Assembly (NCBI GenBank): GCA_014084085.1
Contig: NPFB01000027.1
Coordinates: forward strand, 222,904-286,903
Source: Hondaea fermentalgiana
Taxonomy: Eukaryota > Sar > Bigyra > Thraustochytrida > Thraustochytriidae
Reading direction: 5' to 3'
DNA length: 64,000 nucleotides
Made by a program: the position numbers and the translations under genes. The notes under the pieces were generated by a model, which worked only from the letters and a program-made list of their open reading frames with translations, had not been told where the DNA came from and searched no databases. Positions 31,001-39,806 of this stretch are shown here, one piece after another (the stretch's first letter is position 1; each line of letters begins with the position of its first letter).

Positions 31001-33980
31001 CATCTTTCATGCAGAGAATGATCCGCAGCTCTTACGTGGCGATTCCTCCGCCATGGATCTTGTCTCCGGTCTACTTGGTTCGCCAAATGCACGAGCGGGT
31101 GGCAAGGACAAACAAGAGTCACCAGCGCGATTATCCAATGACAACACGGAGGAAGAGGATGACTCCGCAGCATCAGCATCTCTTTCGAGGCGAGCGAGTC
31201 GCTCTCTGTTTGGCAAAAAGCCTGCATCGACCGCATCACTGGCTTCAGCTGGAGCGGAAGCAGCAAAGTCGCGCGCGGGCGCTTCTGAGGCCATGAAGAA
31301 CGCTCTGCTTGCCCCACGACAGCCCGGATCTGGTTCTTTGCTTGCTGGAACAGCCGATCCCAGCGCCCCGGACGGACCTGCGCATGAAGATGCAAGTGAC
31401 GCATTCAACGGAGTCCATTCTGCAATGGATTCGTTCGAAGGCGCTGACACGGATGTTGCTCAGGATCCGCTTGGAGGTCAAATGATTCACGAGCTAGAAG
31501 ACGGCCTCCAGCGGAACCTTGCTCACGCTGGCAACAGCGGCATTCAAATAGGCGGACGCGCTGTCGACGATGAGACGATTGAAGCATCTCCTCCAACACC
31601 ACAGCTTCCTCCGGAGCCTGCTCTCAGCGATGAGCTCAAGGAACTTTTGCGGATGAATCAGTATGTTCCTCGCGATCACAAGCGCAGTATGTTTAGTGAT
31701 GATGGTTCTAGTATGTTGCGAAGCAAGTCAAATTGCTTTGGTGAGGAGATTCACTTCGATCCTCTTACGCTTATGAAGCAAGTTACGTCAATACCACACT
31801 GGGAACCTTCCGAGAATGTAGACGAGGACGAAGAAGATTGGAAAGCAATCGATAGTCTTGATATGCGACGGGACCAAAACGTTGCACAGGGCAACCTCGA
31901 CTTTTTGTATGCTGATGATGATGCTGACAACAAGCAAAAGCACACGTCTGGCGCTGGCGAAATTCATGGGGTTGTCGGAGACGATCGCTGGACGAGATTC
32001 TTTAAAGAGATGGAAGCCTTGCTGCAGCCTGCTCCAGAAGTCGTCGAGGAATCCGAGCTGGACCGGCAGGAGCGAAAGCTTCGTGAATTGAAACGCATCG
32101 TTGACGCGGAAGGCGTTGCGGATTCAGGCAAAGCATGCAATTCGGCAGACAGCGTCGGAGCGGTCGGGAACAGCAGCAAGAATCAGTCTGATTTTCAGAA
32201 ACGTGCCCATCAGTACTGGAAGCAGCTACAGCACATGGTTAAAATTGGCAGTGCGTTTCGTTTCCAGCGCAAAGCCCGTCTCGACGATGCGCGCCAAGGC
32301 AACATCCAGATTCGTGACCTCGAACTGGGCGAGCATGTGACGGCTGTGATGGAGGCGAGCAAATATCTATACTTTCGTTTTGTGCTCCCTTCGGCGGACA
32401 GCTTCCTGACCGTGAGCATTCACTCTCGAGATGGGGATCCCGATGTGTTTTTATCAAATGAAGCGGTGCCAACGCTCAAGGACTATACGTGGCGAACCTC
32501 GGCGATTGGTAATCGGCGCATTGTTCTTGCCCCAGGCGAAGCAAAGTATCGCAGTGGCGTGTACATTGCAGGCATTTATTCGCTAACGTCGGCATCATGT
32601 TCCCTCGTTGTCGAAGTGCAGAATTCGGATTATGGATGCGAAGAGCTCGACCATGTGTCTGCGCTCACCCGCAAGTTCAACATTATTGCCGTGAACCCTC
32701 ACCAGCAGAGCGTCGAGCAAGTCGATGCGCGCCTTGCGGACGAAGCACTTCGCGAAGAAGCAGCTCAGGCAGAAGAACGTGCAGGATTTGAACTCAGGGC
32801 TTCAGCCGATGATGACAGCGGCAACGAAGAGGATGACAAAGAAGACGCCACGAGCGAGGATTGCGAGAAAGAAGAGAGTGTCGGAGACGAGAATAAAAAG
32901 GAAGACGATGGTGAAGCGGGCGAGTCAAAGTCCCGCACGCTCGAGCGTCGTGCGACGTTTCCGCAGCGCGAGACGCGAGTATCTTTGAAGCTCCAAGATG
33001 AGCCCGGCTCAGGCGCCATGGATGATCTCTTTACGACGTACGAAAATCGTAAGGACGATGAATTCGAGAGCAAGATTGTCAAGGCAGGTCGTCGCGAGGT
33101 CCGACGCGCGCTTCTAGGAGACGCCGCCGACGACGAAGCGCTATTCGGCCCGAACAATGCCAGAGCCAGCGACCGTCAAGCCGGTCTTGGGAAACAAGAT
33201 GAAGAGTGTTTCCTGATGCCGGAACAAAGCACTGACAGCGACACAGAGTCGGTTTCGACGTTTGGAGCGGATAGCTTAGTTTCTGAGCCTGTTCCGCACA
33301 AGAAGACCAGGCTGCTTCGACATTTGCTTGTCATGCCCAAACCTGTTGCATACGATTTGAGCAAGTTCCATGCTGAGCAGGTGCAGGCGAATCGGCAACT
33401 CCTTTCCAACCAGCTTCAAGCATTGGAGCCCACATCGCGATGCAAGGCCGCTTTTCGCGGTTTTAAATCACATGGATCTCTTCAAAAGGCGATTCTTGAG
33501 GACGGCAAGCAAGAAGCGAGCTCGAAAAGCGTACAAGCGTGGCTTGCTGATCTTGGGGTGGAGGGCGACGGCGACCCAGGGCTGGCCAAAGACTTTTGTC
33601 GCTTTGAAAAGATTTTCTTGGCGATTGGCGCGCGGGTTGTTCAGACCCAACGGGAACGCATGGAAGAGCGCGACGAATCAATGCGCACCAAGGACGAGCG
33701 GCTCTTGTTCCGCAAGTCGAAAAGTGCGGTTGCACTAGGTGTCGGTCCGCGCGTCGGTTTGGACGTGGCCCATCTTGCCGTGCCACGACATCCGAATCTA
33801 GATGAGCTGCCCAATCTGGCCAAATTATTTGCAAAAAGCGAGAAGGAGCTTGATGTCGCTCAGCGGCGCGCCAACAAGCGCGCGGTAGATCACATTCGAC
33901 GCAAACGTCGCGAAAAGATTTTGCGAGATAAGCTTGGCGAGGCCGCCGTAGCTACGATGCAGAAGATGGGTGGGTGGTGA
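25062..33980 (+). CDS. Giant WD40-repeat protein with IQ motif and PPC-like beta domain (WDR87/WDR97-like, putative flagellar)
   Basis: 2972 residues in one uninterrupted frame. WD40 blades occupy about 35-330 (LAGHVEPIRCCAFNSNRH, TLRLWTLQREL, KIKLW-type) and again about 430-930 (GNAEGHLHMWNVEAAS, SAGQDGSVKLWTLPE, SASLDHGVMVWQLSP), giving two propellers. A helical region at about 1190-1400 follows, then a disordered Ser/Pro/acidic stretch. A single IQ motif lies near 1875 (ARRIQAHARGYLIRKI), a likely calmodulin site. Around 2380-2520 a beta-rich domain has the look of a bacterial pre-peptidase C-terminal (PPC) fold: YLYFRFVLPSADSFLTV, DGDPDVFLSN, YRSGVYIAGIYSL. The C-terminus is basic coiled coil. 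Two-propeller giants of this type (WDR87, WDR97 and algal relatives) are mostly ciliary or sperm-tail proteins; the assignment is inference. A second ATG 22 codons in is possible. Confidence 0.75.
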   Translation: MGAAENADSRSAGKTKRRRRVKMTQQSLTRSSLMYLRQLAGHVEPIRCCAFNSNRHHVITACSKTLRLWTLQRELKRVQMPSRGEGMLPALFNEIFFFAREDLYLVVCGGDPNNASSSYAGYILGFHAGLTPALEFAAHSDAPIVASFFSESTQELVTCDAKARIKLWSFRRAEGAKLRVYHRGTFEADLGTNEAVCSMTVVPELAICIVAAPSGKLAVVDLETFKAIDHYDCLQANPERINTHECKLSKLVFDADAQHLLIGFTDGTVDLFCFYHDESAPDARHMLLYMTSFSCHKGTVTDLCLIQGIEGALSCGADSLVRHWRPLTSAEIGRYQHVRRPAPASSQVPANTKLEAITTTRLVPLRLEVDAMCSKQLLMVIAGELITLLEVLTPCLPFADAPGEIQLANPVPGPSPPVAFDPQLKRWSLQPNRHHIVTFSRDASISILDAASGKVAFAFKLPARVQFAELEARTAAERALRASAAPSPRHVPRLRTPKSVNPGALASAVCYAWSSTLALHCIGWSDGKLDLRDSNADLKYELLDNSSLAAIASVVVLQVSGPEAENVERIEEAIAPSFGYKPLRPDSSPANLLIHCTENAELADLHRKLEASDKSNDPFLESFAKKPKHSRGKPATASAAMRRDKNQKALLDPLGARIAHILVSGNAEGHLHMWNVEAASMVRTVQAHSGPVQYVGCITPVQIDDRIQGLYAGFPATRCLYSAGQDGSVKLWTLPEMKLAGFVQTCTAASRPLSHGSAATSSSHGRPESSSATSSLQAPTQLSAMLVLPRHGLFVCGHDNGFVQVFPLPVTATQADDQTMNLAHAPTFSERAHTKRVSVLSSSLSDPGILLSASLDHGVMVWQLSPSDASLVQARRLTFAAPVSAACFTPICDEIVVTVGKSMSLVSFWDKDGAVTVSPENLSVLTSFEVGGKALVRNEATQDASLSEEPSVGDIDSSLARPGSRELVRPNTSQFMSSISKILDQMEEIDASLYPALMPVQLDVLRASFAKATVDDKISIAPLESLPEILSSLGWAGITWAHIQPVAARAQVPLDGPFLSIHETMAIADVFMGSPEADKLLGPIRARSAEQLLRRDAMAQKTVKKGAQTNSAARSRVSNAPRKYADMCATRTIITYNSLGEKSFPSVVNVADKISAPGRLHWDAHVKVDTHAPQALGNHKYRGVPGRELAALPQHFARLFASRYGERASQASRGSLRIRALPLISVTRGIRSVVAQKVMLDALAYDEGRPRVSMSRCVIEWHLHRFGKDAKMCKVVAERVLSFLNALRAYAASVLPCRTLLCFVLSGPHRRKPSSANFFVDIIQQLINRGVDYVPHLFTSRQDPPPPTDVLVAAIRAVIPRQHRLQHAVQLADDLCEAVALRPMFPQAEILEYLVNCYETWATFSPRRPSSPPPSLSEPGSPVSAASPVSPSSSPSPSSPVTPTTVQIEPPHGIVVRLLKPRPLRMLTSFTGITNDDHDHIGLLERRETIKNMAVPVAKALDDLPDMHWIATERPRYMSAPDITVESSNLPQRSSPTEKVDPYHFQTKDFGRRGKRSIFVNRTKRDKGVTSPKSPQSERRRSSVASPTGKSPKDRSPISPASIAATKTNKNTDVRYGRNSEGDLDKDDDGGTSIGGEGGDDDCEEDEDDDLKSYQSSVSVTSHDPAVWLQGGEDDEPLFVQEVPKPGDPPPAIVDPTTLSATSSGPGADPGLGSLELAALLSPGQAGGGSSPGGRRSSLFDQIMSPPQRAEEQSETQSEGVSTDTPSRTGESQLRRESRLSLNGQRRSSLLHGLEAEDDHDGSGYSLERPISRGATLSTAEIEMARRSFRASFSLEEQKAFELKRQLSHNALILKEIRKAEALMPAYQLKKREASARRIQAHARGYLIRKIVSSLAGPSVDETYLDSLSLAQSSNGPLGTETHVSIPVALDASNERGYSREEPVRSVHSRDGSPGGRRPPSPDAVRVLTSGKSSIDVNNFIFHAENDPQLLRGDSSAMDLVSGLLGSPNARAGGKDKQESPARLSNDNTEEEDDSAASASLSRRASRSLFGKKPASTASLASAGAEAAKSRAGASEAMKNALLAPRQPGSGSLLAGTADPSAPDGPAHEDASDAFNGVHSAMDSFEGADTDVAQDPLGGQMIHELEDGLQRNLAHAGNSGIQIGGRAVDDETIEASPPTPQLPPEPALSDELKELLRMNQYVPRDHKRSMFSDDGSSMLRSKSNCFGEEIHFDPLTLMKQVTSIPHWEPSENVDEDEEDWKAIDSLDMRRDQNVAQGNLDFLYADDDADNKQKHTSGAGEIHGVVGDDRWTRFFKEMEALLQPAPEVVEESELDRQERKLRELKRIVDAEGVADSGKACNSADSVGAVGNSSKNQSDFQKRAHQYWKQLQHMVKIGSAFRFQRKARLDDARQGNIQIRDLELGEHVTAVMEASKYLYFRFVLPSADSFLTVSIHSRDGDPDVFLSNEAVPTLKDYTWRTSAIGNRRIVLAPGEAKYRSGVYIAGIYSLTSASCSLVVEVQNSDYGCEELDHVSALTRKFNIIAVNPHQQSVEQVDARLADEALREEAAQAEERAGFELRASADDDSGNEEDDKEDATSEDCEKEESVGDENKKEDDGEAGESKSRTLERRATFPQRETRVSLKLQDEPGSGAMDDLFTTYENRKDDEFESKIVKAGRREVRRALLGDAADDEALFGPNNARASDRQAGLGKQDEECFLMPEQSTDSDTESVSTFGADSLVSEPVPHKKTRLLRHLLVMPKPVAYDLSKFHAEQVQANRQLLSNQLQALEPTSRCKAAFRGFKSHGSLQKAILEDGKQEASSKSVQAWLADLGVEGDGDPGLAKDFCRFEKIFLAIGARVVQTQRERMEERDESMRTKDERLLFRKSKSAVALGVGPRVGLDVAHLAVPRHPNLDELPNLAKLFAKSEKELDVAQRRANKRAVDHIRRKRREKILRDKLGEAAVATMQKMGGW

Positions 33981-34591
33981 GAATGTGCGAGTCGCCGATA
34001 CATCTGTATAATGTAATGCAGAACACACAAAGAAGATTCTGTTTTTTTTTTTTTTCACGCAGCACAGGAAGTGACGATGCGCTCGTAGCTGCAGTGAGAG
34101 CTCGCTCCCTTGTGGCCAGCAGCAATGTGCGCGGCATGACTCGCAAGGTACTAGGCCTATCGATCTTGATCAAGGTGATGGTGAAAACCGGTCTCGCGCG
34201 TCACGGTATGTCGCCAAAGTTCGTCAGAACTTGAGCGAGAACTTGGCTCGAGAACTTGTCCGACATGGATGTTGATTTGTTAGTAGACCAAGTAACGAGG
34301 AATGGGTGGGAGGTGCAACGAGAGGTACTCGCTCAGGAGCCGTCCTTGAAGACAGGCAGACGACGTGCACGACGCTGCGCTGAGCCCGCTCTGATCTGAA
34401 AAGGGCGCGCAAAGAGGCCTCAGCCGCTTGGGCCGGGGACGACCATACCAAAATTACCAAAATGAAAACGTGGAAGCGGGACGCAGAGTTCTAGGCATAG
34501 ACATAGGTTGTCACGTCAGTGCAACACGCAAGAAGAGAGAGTGGCGACGAGTAGTACGAGTCGTCCTCGAAAGCACGACCTAGGAGGAAAG
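33981..34591. other. 611-base intergenic region
   Basis: Nothing supported. It has a T tract near 34043-34056 and otherwise unique sequence between two same-strand genes. The channel frame is open back to 34508, but only from a TTG. Confidence 0.45.
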
Positions 34592-36071
34592 ATGGCAGAG
34601 GCCCTTGACCAGCTGGGGCGTGGCCCGAATCATAATTCAAATCCCAACCTTCCGCCCGAAGAGCAAAGTGATGCGACTATGTCTCGTTCATCGAGCGCCT
34701 TCTCTTCAATCACTCGGGCGTCGTGCAAAGATCCGACGCCTTCTGGATCCTCAGGCCCAGCATTGCAAAGCGATGCGGAAGACACCGAAGTGCTAAAAGA
34801 AGCACAGCATCAAGATCAAATGTTACTGCCCGAGAGCCCAAATTCTTCCGGAAATTCGGAGCTCCCTGAGAGTGCACCTTGTGACGCCACAGCGCCCCAG
34901 CCTGCGCGCAGCAACAGGAAGGTGGACGGTTCGGCTCCTTATTTGCCATCCATGTATATCGATGATCGCCTTTGCGATGGCCTCTCTTCATATCCTTCCA
35001 GCGACGAACAGAGACGCTGCCTCAAGATTGCAAGGGATTGGCGCCAGAGGCACCCAACAACATCGATGCCCATGGAAATGTTCATTCGTGTTAACATCCA
35101 CGACGTCTGTTCGATCGACACCAGGAACCAAACATTTACGGCAAACATGTACTGGCAAGTCATGTGGTTTGCTCCCGAAAACTTTATGGGAGATGATCCT
35201 GTGAAGGTCTCGCTCGAAGAAGCGTTCGACCCGCGTGTGCACCTTTCCAACCTTGTTCGCGACTCTTCTTCGGCAATTCAGACCTGGATCGAGTTTGGCA
35301 AGGTGGAAACGGGAAAGCACTCGGGCCGAAAGGTGGTGTTTCGCCGGCAGAAGCTCGTCGGTGCCGTCTTTCGCTCGCAATACAATCTAGAGCGCTCCCC
35401 TCTCGACACGCAGACGTTCGACATCGAGCTTCGATGCGACTTCCCATCAAGCGTTGTGAGCCTACAGACTCTAGAGCCACTCATGGTCGACCCCAAGCAC
35501 GACGAGCATGGAAACAGCGAAAGCTTTGCAAAGCCGTCCAAATTTACGACCATTGATGAAGATACGTGGTTCAAGAATCTCACAGTCGTGACCTCCTCAG
35601 GCAAGCAGACTGAACATTCCTTTGGCAAGATTGTGTTTCGCCTCATGGGAGACCGTAGACCAGGATTCATGACGATCAACGTGCTTATTCCGACTTTTGT
35701 CCTCGCAGGTCTGGGACTTGTTGTGTTTGCAATTTAAACCTGAAAAGCTCACGGCTGCCACTCCTGCGAATGCTAACGCTACTACCGCTGCACTCACAAC
35801 TGCCGCTGTACTGAACCAAGAGAATGCCAACTTCGAGAGACGATTCAATGTCAACTGCGTCTTGCTTCTCACGCAAGTCAAGCTCAAATCTTCTGCAAGC
35901 GTTGATCTTCCCGAGGTCTCATATCCAACCTTTGTAGACTACGCGGTCGTGGCCAGCATTTTGTTCCAGTCTTGGCTCATCATTTGGACAGCAATTTTCA
36001 AGACGCAGACAAGTTGGGAAAGAGCGATAACTCACGACCACAATTTTGTTCACATCATGAGTTCTGGATAA
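34592..36071 (+). CDS. Pentameric ligand-gated ion channel (Cys-loop superfamily without the cysteines), split by a probable intron
   Basis: Exon 1 (34592 to about 35719) encodes a disordered N-terminus of about 115 residues and then the ligand-binding domain: FIRVNIHDVCSIDTRNQTFTANMYWQV, and SPLDTQTFDIELRC, the loop that in Cys-loop receptors reads C…FPFDxQxC. Pro, Asp and Gln are kept and both cysteines are gone. RRPGFMTINVLIPTFVLAGLG begins TM1. The frame then meets TAA at 35735. A second frame (to 36071) carries RRFNVNCVLLLTQVKL (TM2) and TFVDYAVVASILFQSWLIIW (TM3). A roughly 100-base intron (GT at 35720 or 35723, branch-like TGCTAAC at 35771, AG at 35821-35822) joins them in phase; a frameshift is the alternative. 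No TM4 is visible before the stop at 36071. These channels gate cations or anions in response to small ligands. Confidence 0.68.
35720..35822 (+). other. Probable intron in the ligand-gated channel gene
   Basis: The donor is weak (GTTGTG, or GTGTTT three bases later). A branch-like TGCTAAC at 35771-35777 lies about 46 bases before the AG at 35821-35822. Splicing restores phase and gives a normal short TM1-TM2 linker; simple read-through in the second frame would insert about 35 Ala/Thr-rich residues. Confidence 0.5.
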
Positions 36072-36127
36072 ACAAAACTGCTTGTTTATTTTTGTCACAC
36101 ATTTCTGGATGGGGAAAGTCACTGGTC

Positions 36128-39100
36128 TTACTCAATGACAATGCTCCCCGAAGGCTTGATTCTAACATTATGCTCGGAGGCACTTTGCGCATCATCTCTG
36201 CCACCATTGTTGCCCAGACCGTCACCCCCTCGTTGACTTGATCGGGTCGCGGATCCGTTGGCATGGCCGGAAAGCGTGGATGAAGACGAGGGAAATCGCT
36301 GTGGCCCTGTGGTCCCTGGTGTTGACGGCTGGTTCGGAGAGGGCGTAGCATTTGCACTCGAGCCGTTTGGCGCACCGACAGCATTTCCGGAACGAGACTT
36401 TCCCGACGATGACGAGGTAGCAAGCACACGTTTAAGACGTGCATTTTCTGCATGCGAGGCTACAAGCTGCTTTTCCAGGTCCGTTAGCGAGTGGTATACC
36501 TCTTCCAACTCCCGCGAAGCATTGGTCTTTTGACTGGCCACGCCACGAAGCTCAGTCGATGCATTTTCGACACGCGCCACGAGACGATCTCTCTCGGCCT
36601 CTAAACGCTCCATCTCGAACAGATTGGTGCGAAGCTTTCGCTTGAGCTCGACGACCTTTTCGTCAGACTGCTGCAGCCGCGCAAGCGCCTCGCGTAGCTG
36701 GTCGCGCTCGCCCTCGAGCGTGTGTTCCAGTTCGCGAACGCGAGCGACAAGGCCAAGGTCGTCCTCGTCGCCAATGGCCTGACCCACCTCTTCGTGGTCA
36801 GCATCGACGTCATTGCGCTTACTAAGACGGGTGATTTTTTCTTCGAGGGAGGCCGTCCGGTCCTTTTCTGCCTCGAGTTGCGCCAGCAAAGCCTTGCGTT
36901 CTCGCTCAAGATCGCTAAAGTCGTTGGCGGCGAGACCGTCCGCCTCGGCGCGGAGACGCGCGGCTCGCGACGTCGAGCGGGCCGAGAGCTCTAAGAGAGC
37001 GCGAATACCGGTTTCTTCCTTTTTGCCATCGGCGAGAGCAGCCTGCGCCTGCTTGACAAGGATCTGAATGATGTCGCGCAAGCTTTGCGAGGCGCTTGCG
37101 GTACTGACACTTGGCTCGTTGGTGCCGTGAAAGTCACCCTTGCCCTCGCCATTCGCACGGGGGCTCTCGTTGTCAGAGGTGGCGTCTCGAAGGGCCACGA
37201 GACGCGCGCGGACGCCCTCGTGCAGCTCGGCGAGGTGTCGGGACAGGGCGATGAGCTTGGTCTTGTGGGTGCGCACCATGTGCACGCCCCCAAGCGCCGC
37301 ATCGTCCTGCGCGGCTTCGAGGCTCTGTTTCTCGTCCTCGAGTGCCGCGAGTGAGACCTCGAGCTCGTCGATACGTTCCCAGAGCTGGCGCGACTTTTCG
37401 CGCTCGGCTTCCAAAAGCGTGCTAGCGTCCGGGGCGTCGCGGTCCGCGAGCGCCCGAGGCGTGGGCTGGTCTTCCAGCGCACCTGAGAAGCTGGCGTCGC
37501 GCAAAGCGGCGTCGCGCTGCTGGAGCGCAATGTCTCGCACACGGAGGACACTCTTGAGTTCCTCGCGGAGGGCGTTCGCCTGGCGCTCGGCGACCTCCAT
37601 TTCTTGCTCGGCATTGATGCGTGCCTCGTCAGCGCGCTCCGCGGCGGTCCTGGCCTCGGTCTCGTCACGGCGGGCCTTTTCGAGGTTTTCGGCGGCCTTG
37701 GTCATTTCGTTCTCGAGATCGTCGACCTTGGCCTTGAGTTCCTCGACGAGCTGCGCGTCCCTGTGCTGACGCATCTTGAGACGTGCATTCTCATTCTCCA
37801 AGGATGACGATCCCTGAAAGGCTTTATCTCGTGCCTGCAAGGCATTCTTGCGGTCGCCAAGAGCCTGGTCGAGACGCTTCATGGCGTTCTCTTGCTCGCG
37901 GAGGGCGGCATCGCGCTCCATGGCAAGGGTGTCCTTTTGCTGTTCGAGAATGGCCACGTCCTGCTGCGAGGAGGCGAGCTTGCGGCGGGCCGCCTCGAGG
38001 TTACGCGAGTGGTTTTGAACGTCCTTTTCAAGACGCTTCTTGTCATCCTCGGCATTGCGACGTGCCGTTTCTGCGCTTTGTAGATCGGTTTTCGCGCGTT
38101 CGAGATCGTGGAGACCTTGCAGGTACTTGCGATTGGCGTCGTCGGTGTTGGCGACGGCGCGATCGCGCTCCTCCATGACCTGCTTCATTTCGTCGATGAG
38201 AGCGCTGTGGCGACGCTCGGCGGCGCGGATCTCGCGCATGGTCACCTCGCGATCACGCTGTGCCTTTTCGAGTTGCGATTGAAGCGCACGGCGTTGGTGG
38301 CGCTCGGTCTCCATCTCTTCCTGCCCAATGCCGTGCACTAATGCAAGGTCGTCCATGGACGCTTGGGCCCGGTCACTGGAGTCTTGGGCATCCCGGAGCG
38401 CTCGGCGCAACTTTTCATTTTCCTTGCGCTCTGTGACGAGGCGTCGCTCAAGGTCCCGAAGACGGCCCATGATTTCGGGGCCGTCTTCGGCGGAGGCGCG
38501 GCGCGCGGTGGAGGACGAGTTCATGGAGAGACCGGATGCGCCGGAGCCTCGACGCGAGCGCCCAGCTGGCGCGTTATTAGCCGGGTCTGCTGCATTGTGC
38601 AAGTCGACGCTTCCGTCCTCGTTTACGCGCATTCCACGCAAGCGAAGTCGCTTGCGGTCATAAGTGGGGGTGCTCTCGCGCGACCCAATACTGACCGCCT
38701 CGCTTCCCCGACGGCGCGGGGACGCGGTGGAAACGATCTCCGAGGTGGGCGACGAGCCGGCCGCGGCGGCACCCGCGCGTCCTTTGCCGGCAGCACGGCG
38801 AAGACGTTGAATTTCGCGCTCTGCGTCGCGCAGTTCGGACTCGGTTTGGCGCAAGATGTTCTGGCGTTTCTCCTCAAAGTCGGCCTCTTGTTCCTGGAGA
38901 CGGCGCCGGAGACGAGTCACCTCTGCCTCTGCCGTCGCTGCATCCGAGTTAGTGCTCATGCCGAAGGCCCCGAGTTCACTGCGGTGGTCATCTTTAAAAG
39001 GCCAAACTTGCGCCGCCTTGGCGCGGCGGAGCTCCGTCTCGAGTTCCTGAACGCGCGCAGCGAGCTTTCGGGCGCGGGCGCGCTCCTTTGCCAGGTCGCC

Positions 39101-39592
39101 TGCATCTCGCGGGGAAGCATTGGCCGCGGACGAGGACAGTGCCAGAGGTCCTGCGGCGTTGGCATTGGGTCTTTCGGCTGCAAAGTGGTCATGGCCCAGG
39201 CCACGGCCAAGGTCGTGATCGTGGTCGTCATCCTCGTCGCCGAGGTCGACGACGTCTCGCGTGGTCGCTGCGGGCGCGGACGGCGTAAAGGTTGCCGCGG
39301 GGAGGTCGAGTCTGGCCTCGACGAGGAGGCGCTGCAGGCCCTGCTGGAATTTGCGAAGGTCGTCGAGCGCGGCACGCACGGGCGCTTGCTGCCTGGCGCC
39401 GCCCGCCTTGCGGCGCACCTGCGCGTTTTCCTGCGTGAGCGCGCGGATCGCGCTTCCGTGCGCGGCCGTGCTGTCCGCGAGCGCATGCTTGAGGAACTCC
39501 ACCTCGCGCCTGCGCGCGGAGACCTCGCCCTCCAGGAAGAGCACCTCGTCCACGACCTCGCTGAGCCGCGCCTTGGTCTCCGCCAGCTCCAT
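36128..39592 (-). CDS. Long coiled-coil protein of unknown family
   Basis: 1154 residues if translation starts at the ATG at 39592 (MELAETKARLSEVVDEV); the frame stays open into the adjacent assembly gap, so a longer N-terminus cannot be excluded. About 1-90 is coiled coil and 90-180 disordered with an Asp/His stretch. A short coiled coil and a Ser/Arg-rich linker (about 255-370) follow, then near-continuous coiled coil to about 1070 and a Ser/Gly/Asn-rich tail. No motor, membrane or enzymatic motif is seen. The high Arg/Glu/Ala content is typical of centrosomal, flagellar rootlet or vesicle-tether proteins, but I do not recognise the family. Its stop is 56 bases from the channel gene's stop on the other strand, so the 3' UTRs overlap or are very short. 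Confidence 0.7.
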   Translation of the reverse strand: MELAETKARLSEVVDEVLFLEGEVSARRREVEFLKHALADSTAAHGSAIRALTQENAQVRRKAGGARQQAPVRAALDDLRKFQQGLQRLLVEARLDLPAATFTPSAPAATTRDVVDLGDEDDDHDHDLGRGLGHDHFAAERPNANAAGPLALSSSAANASPRDAGDLAKERARARKLAARVQELETELRRAKAAQVWPFKDDHRSELGAFGMSTNSDAATAEAEVTRLRRRLQEQEADFEEKRQNILRQTESELRDAEREIQRLRRAAGKGRAGAAAAGSSPTSEIVSTASPRRRGSEAVSIGSRESTPTYDRKRLRLRGMRVNEDGSVDLHNAADPANNAPAGRSRRGSGASGLSMNSSSTARRASAEDGPEIMGRLRDLERRLVTERKENEKLRRALRDAQDSSDRAQASMDDLALVHGIGQEEMETERHQRRALQSQLEKAQRDREVTMREIRAAERRHSALIDEMKQVMEERDRAVANTDDANRKYLQGLHDLERAKTDLQSAETARRNAEDDKKRLEKDVQNHSRNLEAARRKLASSQQDVAILEQQKDTLAMERDAALREQENAMKRLDQALGDRKNALQARDKAFQGSSSLENENARLKMRQHRDAQLVEELKAKVDDLENEMTKAAENLEKARRDETEARTAAERADEARINAEQEMEVAERQANALREELKSVLRVRDIALQQRDAALRDASFSGALEDQPTPRALADRDAPDASTLLEAEREKSRQLWERIDELEVSLAALEDEKQSLEAAQDDAALGGVHMVRTHKTKLIALSRHLAELHEGVRARLVALRDATSDNESPRANGEGKGDFHGTNEPSVSTASASQSLRDIIQILVKQAQAALADGKKEETGIRALLELSARSTSRAARLRAEADGLAANDFSDLERERKALLAQLEAEKDRTASLEEKITRLSKRNDVDADHEEVGQAIGDEDDLGLVARVRELEHTLEGERDQLREALARLQQSDEKVVELKRKLRTNLFEMERLEAERDRLVARVENASTELRGVASQKTNASRELEEVYHSLTDLEKQLVASHAENARLKRVLATSSSSGKSRSGNAVGAPNGSSANATPSPNQPSTPGTTGPQRFPSSSSTLSGHANGSATRSSQRGGDGLGNNGGRDDAQSASEHNVRIKPSGSIVIE

Positions 39593-39626
39593 CTCGCCGC
39601 CGCCGCCGCGCCGGGCCTCGCCGCGC

Positions 39627-39726
39627 NNNNNNNNNNNNNNNNNNNNNNNNNNNNNNNNNNNNNNNNNNNNNNNNNNNNNNNNNNNNNNNNNNNNNNNNNN
39701 NNNNNNNNNNNNNNNNNNNNNNNNNN
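39627..39726. other. Assembly gap (100 N)
   Basis: Exactly 100 N, the conventional size for a gap of unknown length. It lies between a coding 5' end and a tandem repeat. Confidence 0.98.
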
Positions 39727-39806
39727 CAAGTCGCGCAAAGCCGCCGCAAGTCGCGCAAAGCCGCCGCAAGTCGCGCAAAGCCGCCGCAAGTCGCGCAAAA
39801 CCGCCG
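39727..39806. repeat. 20-base tandem repeat abutting the assembly gap
   Basis: Four head-to-tail copies of a 20-base unit beginning CAAGTCGCGCAAAGCCGCCG; the fourth has one substitution. The array starts at the first base after the gap, so the gap probably hides more copies. A 20-base period is not a multiple of three, so it is unlikely to be coding. Confidence 0.92.
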
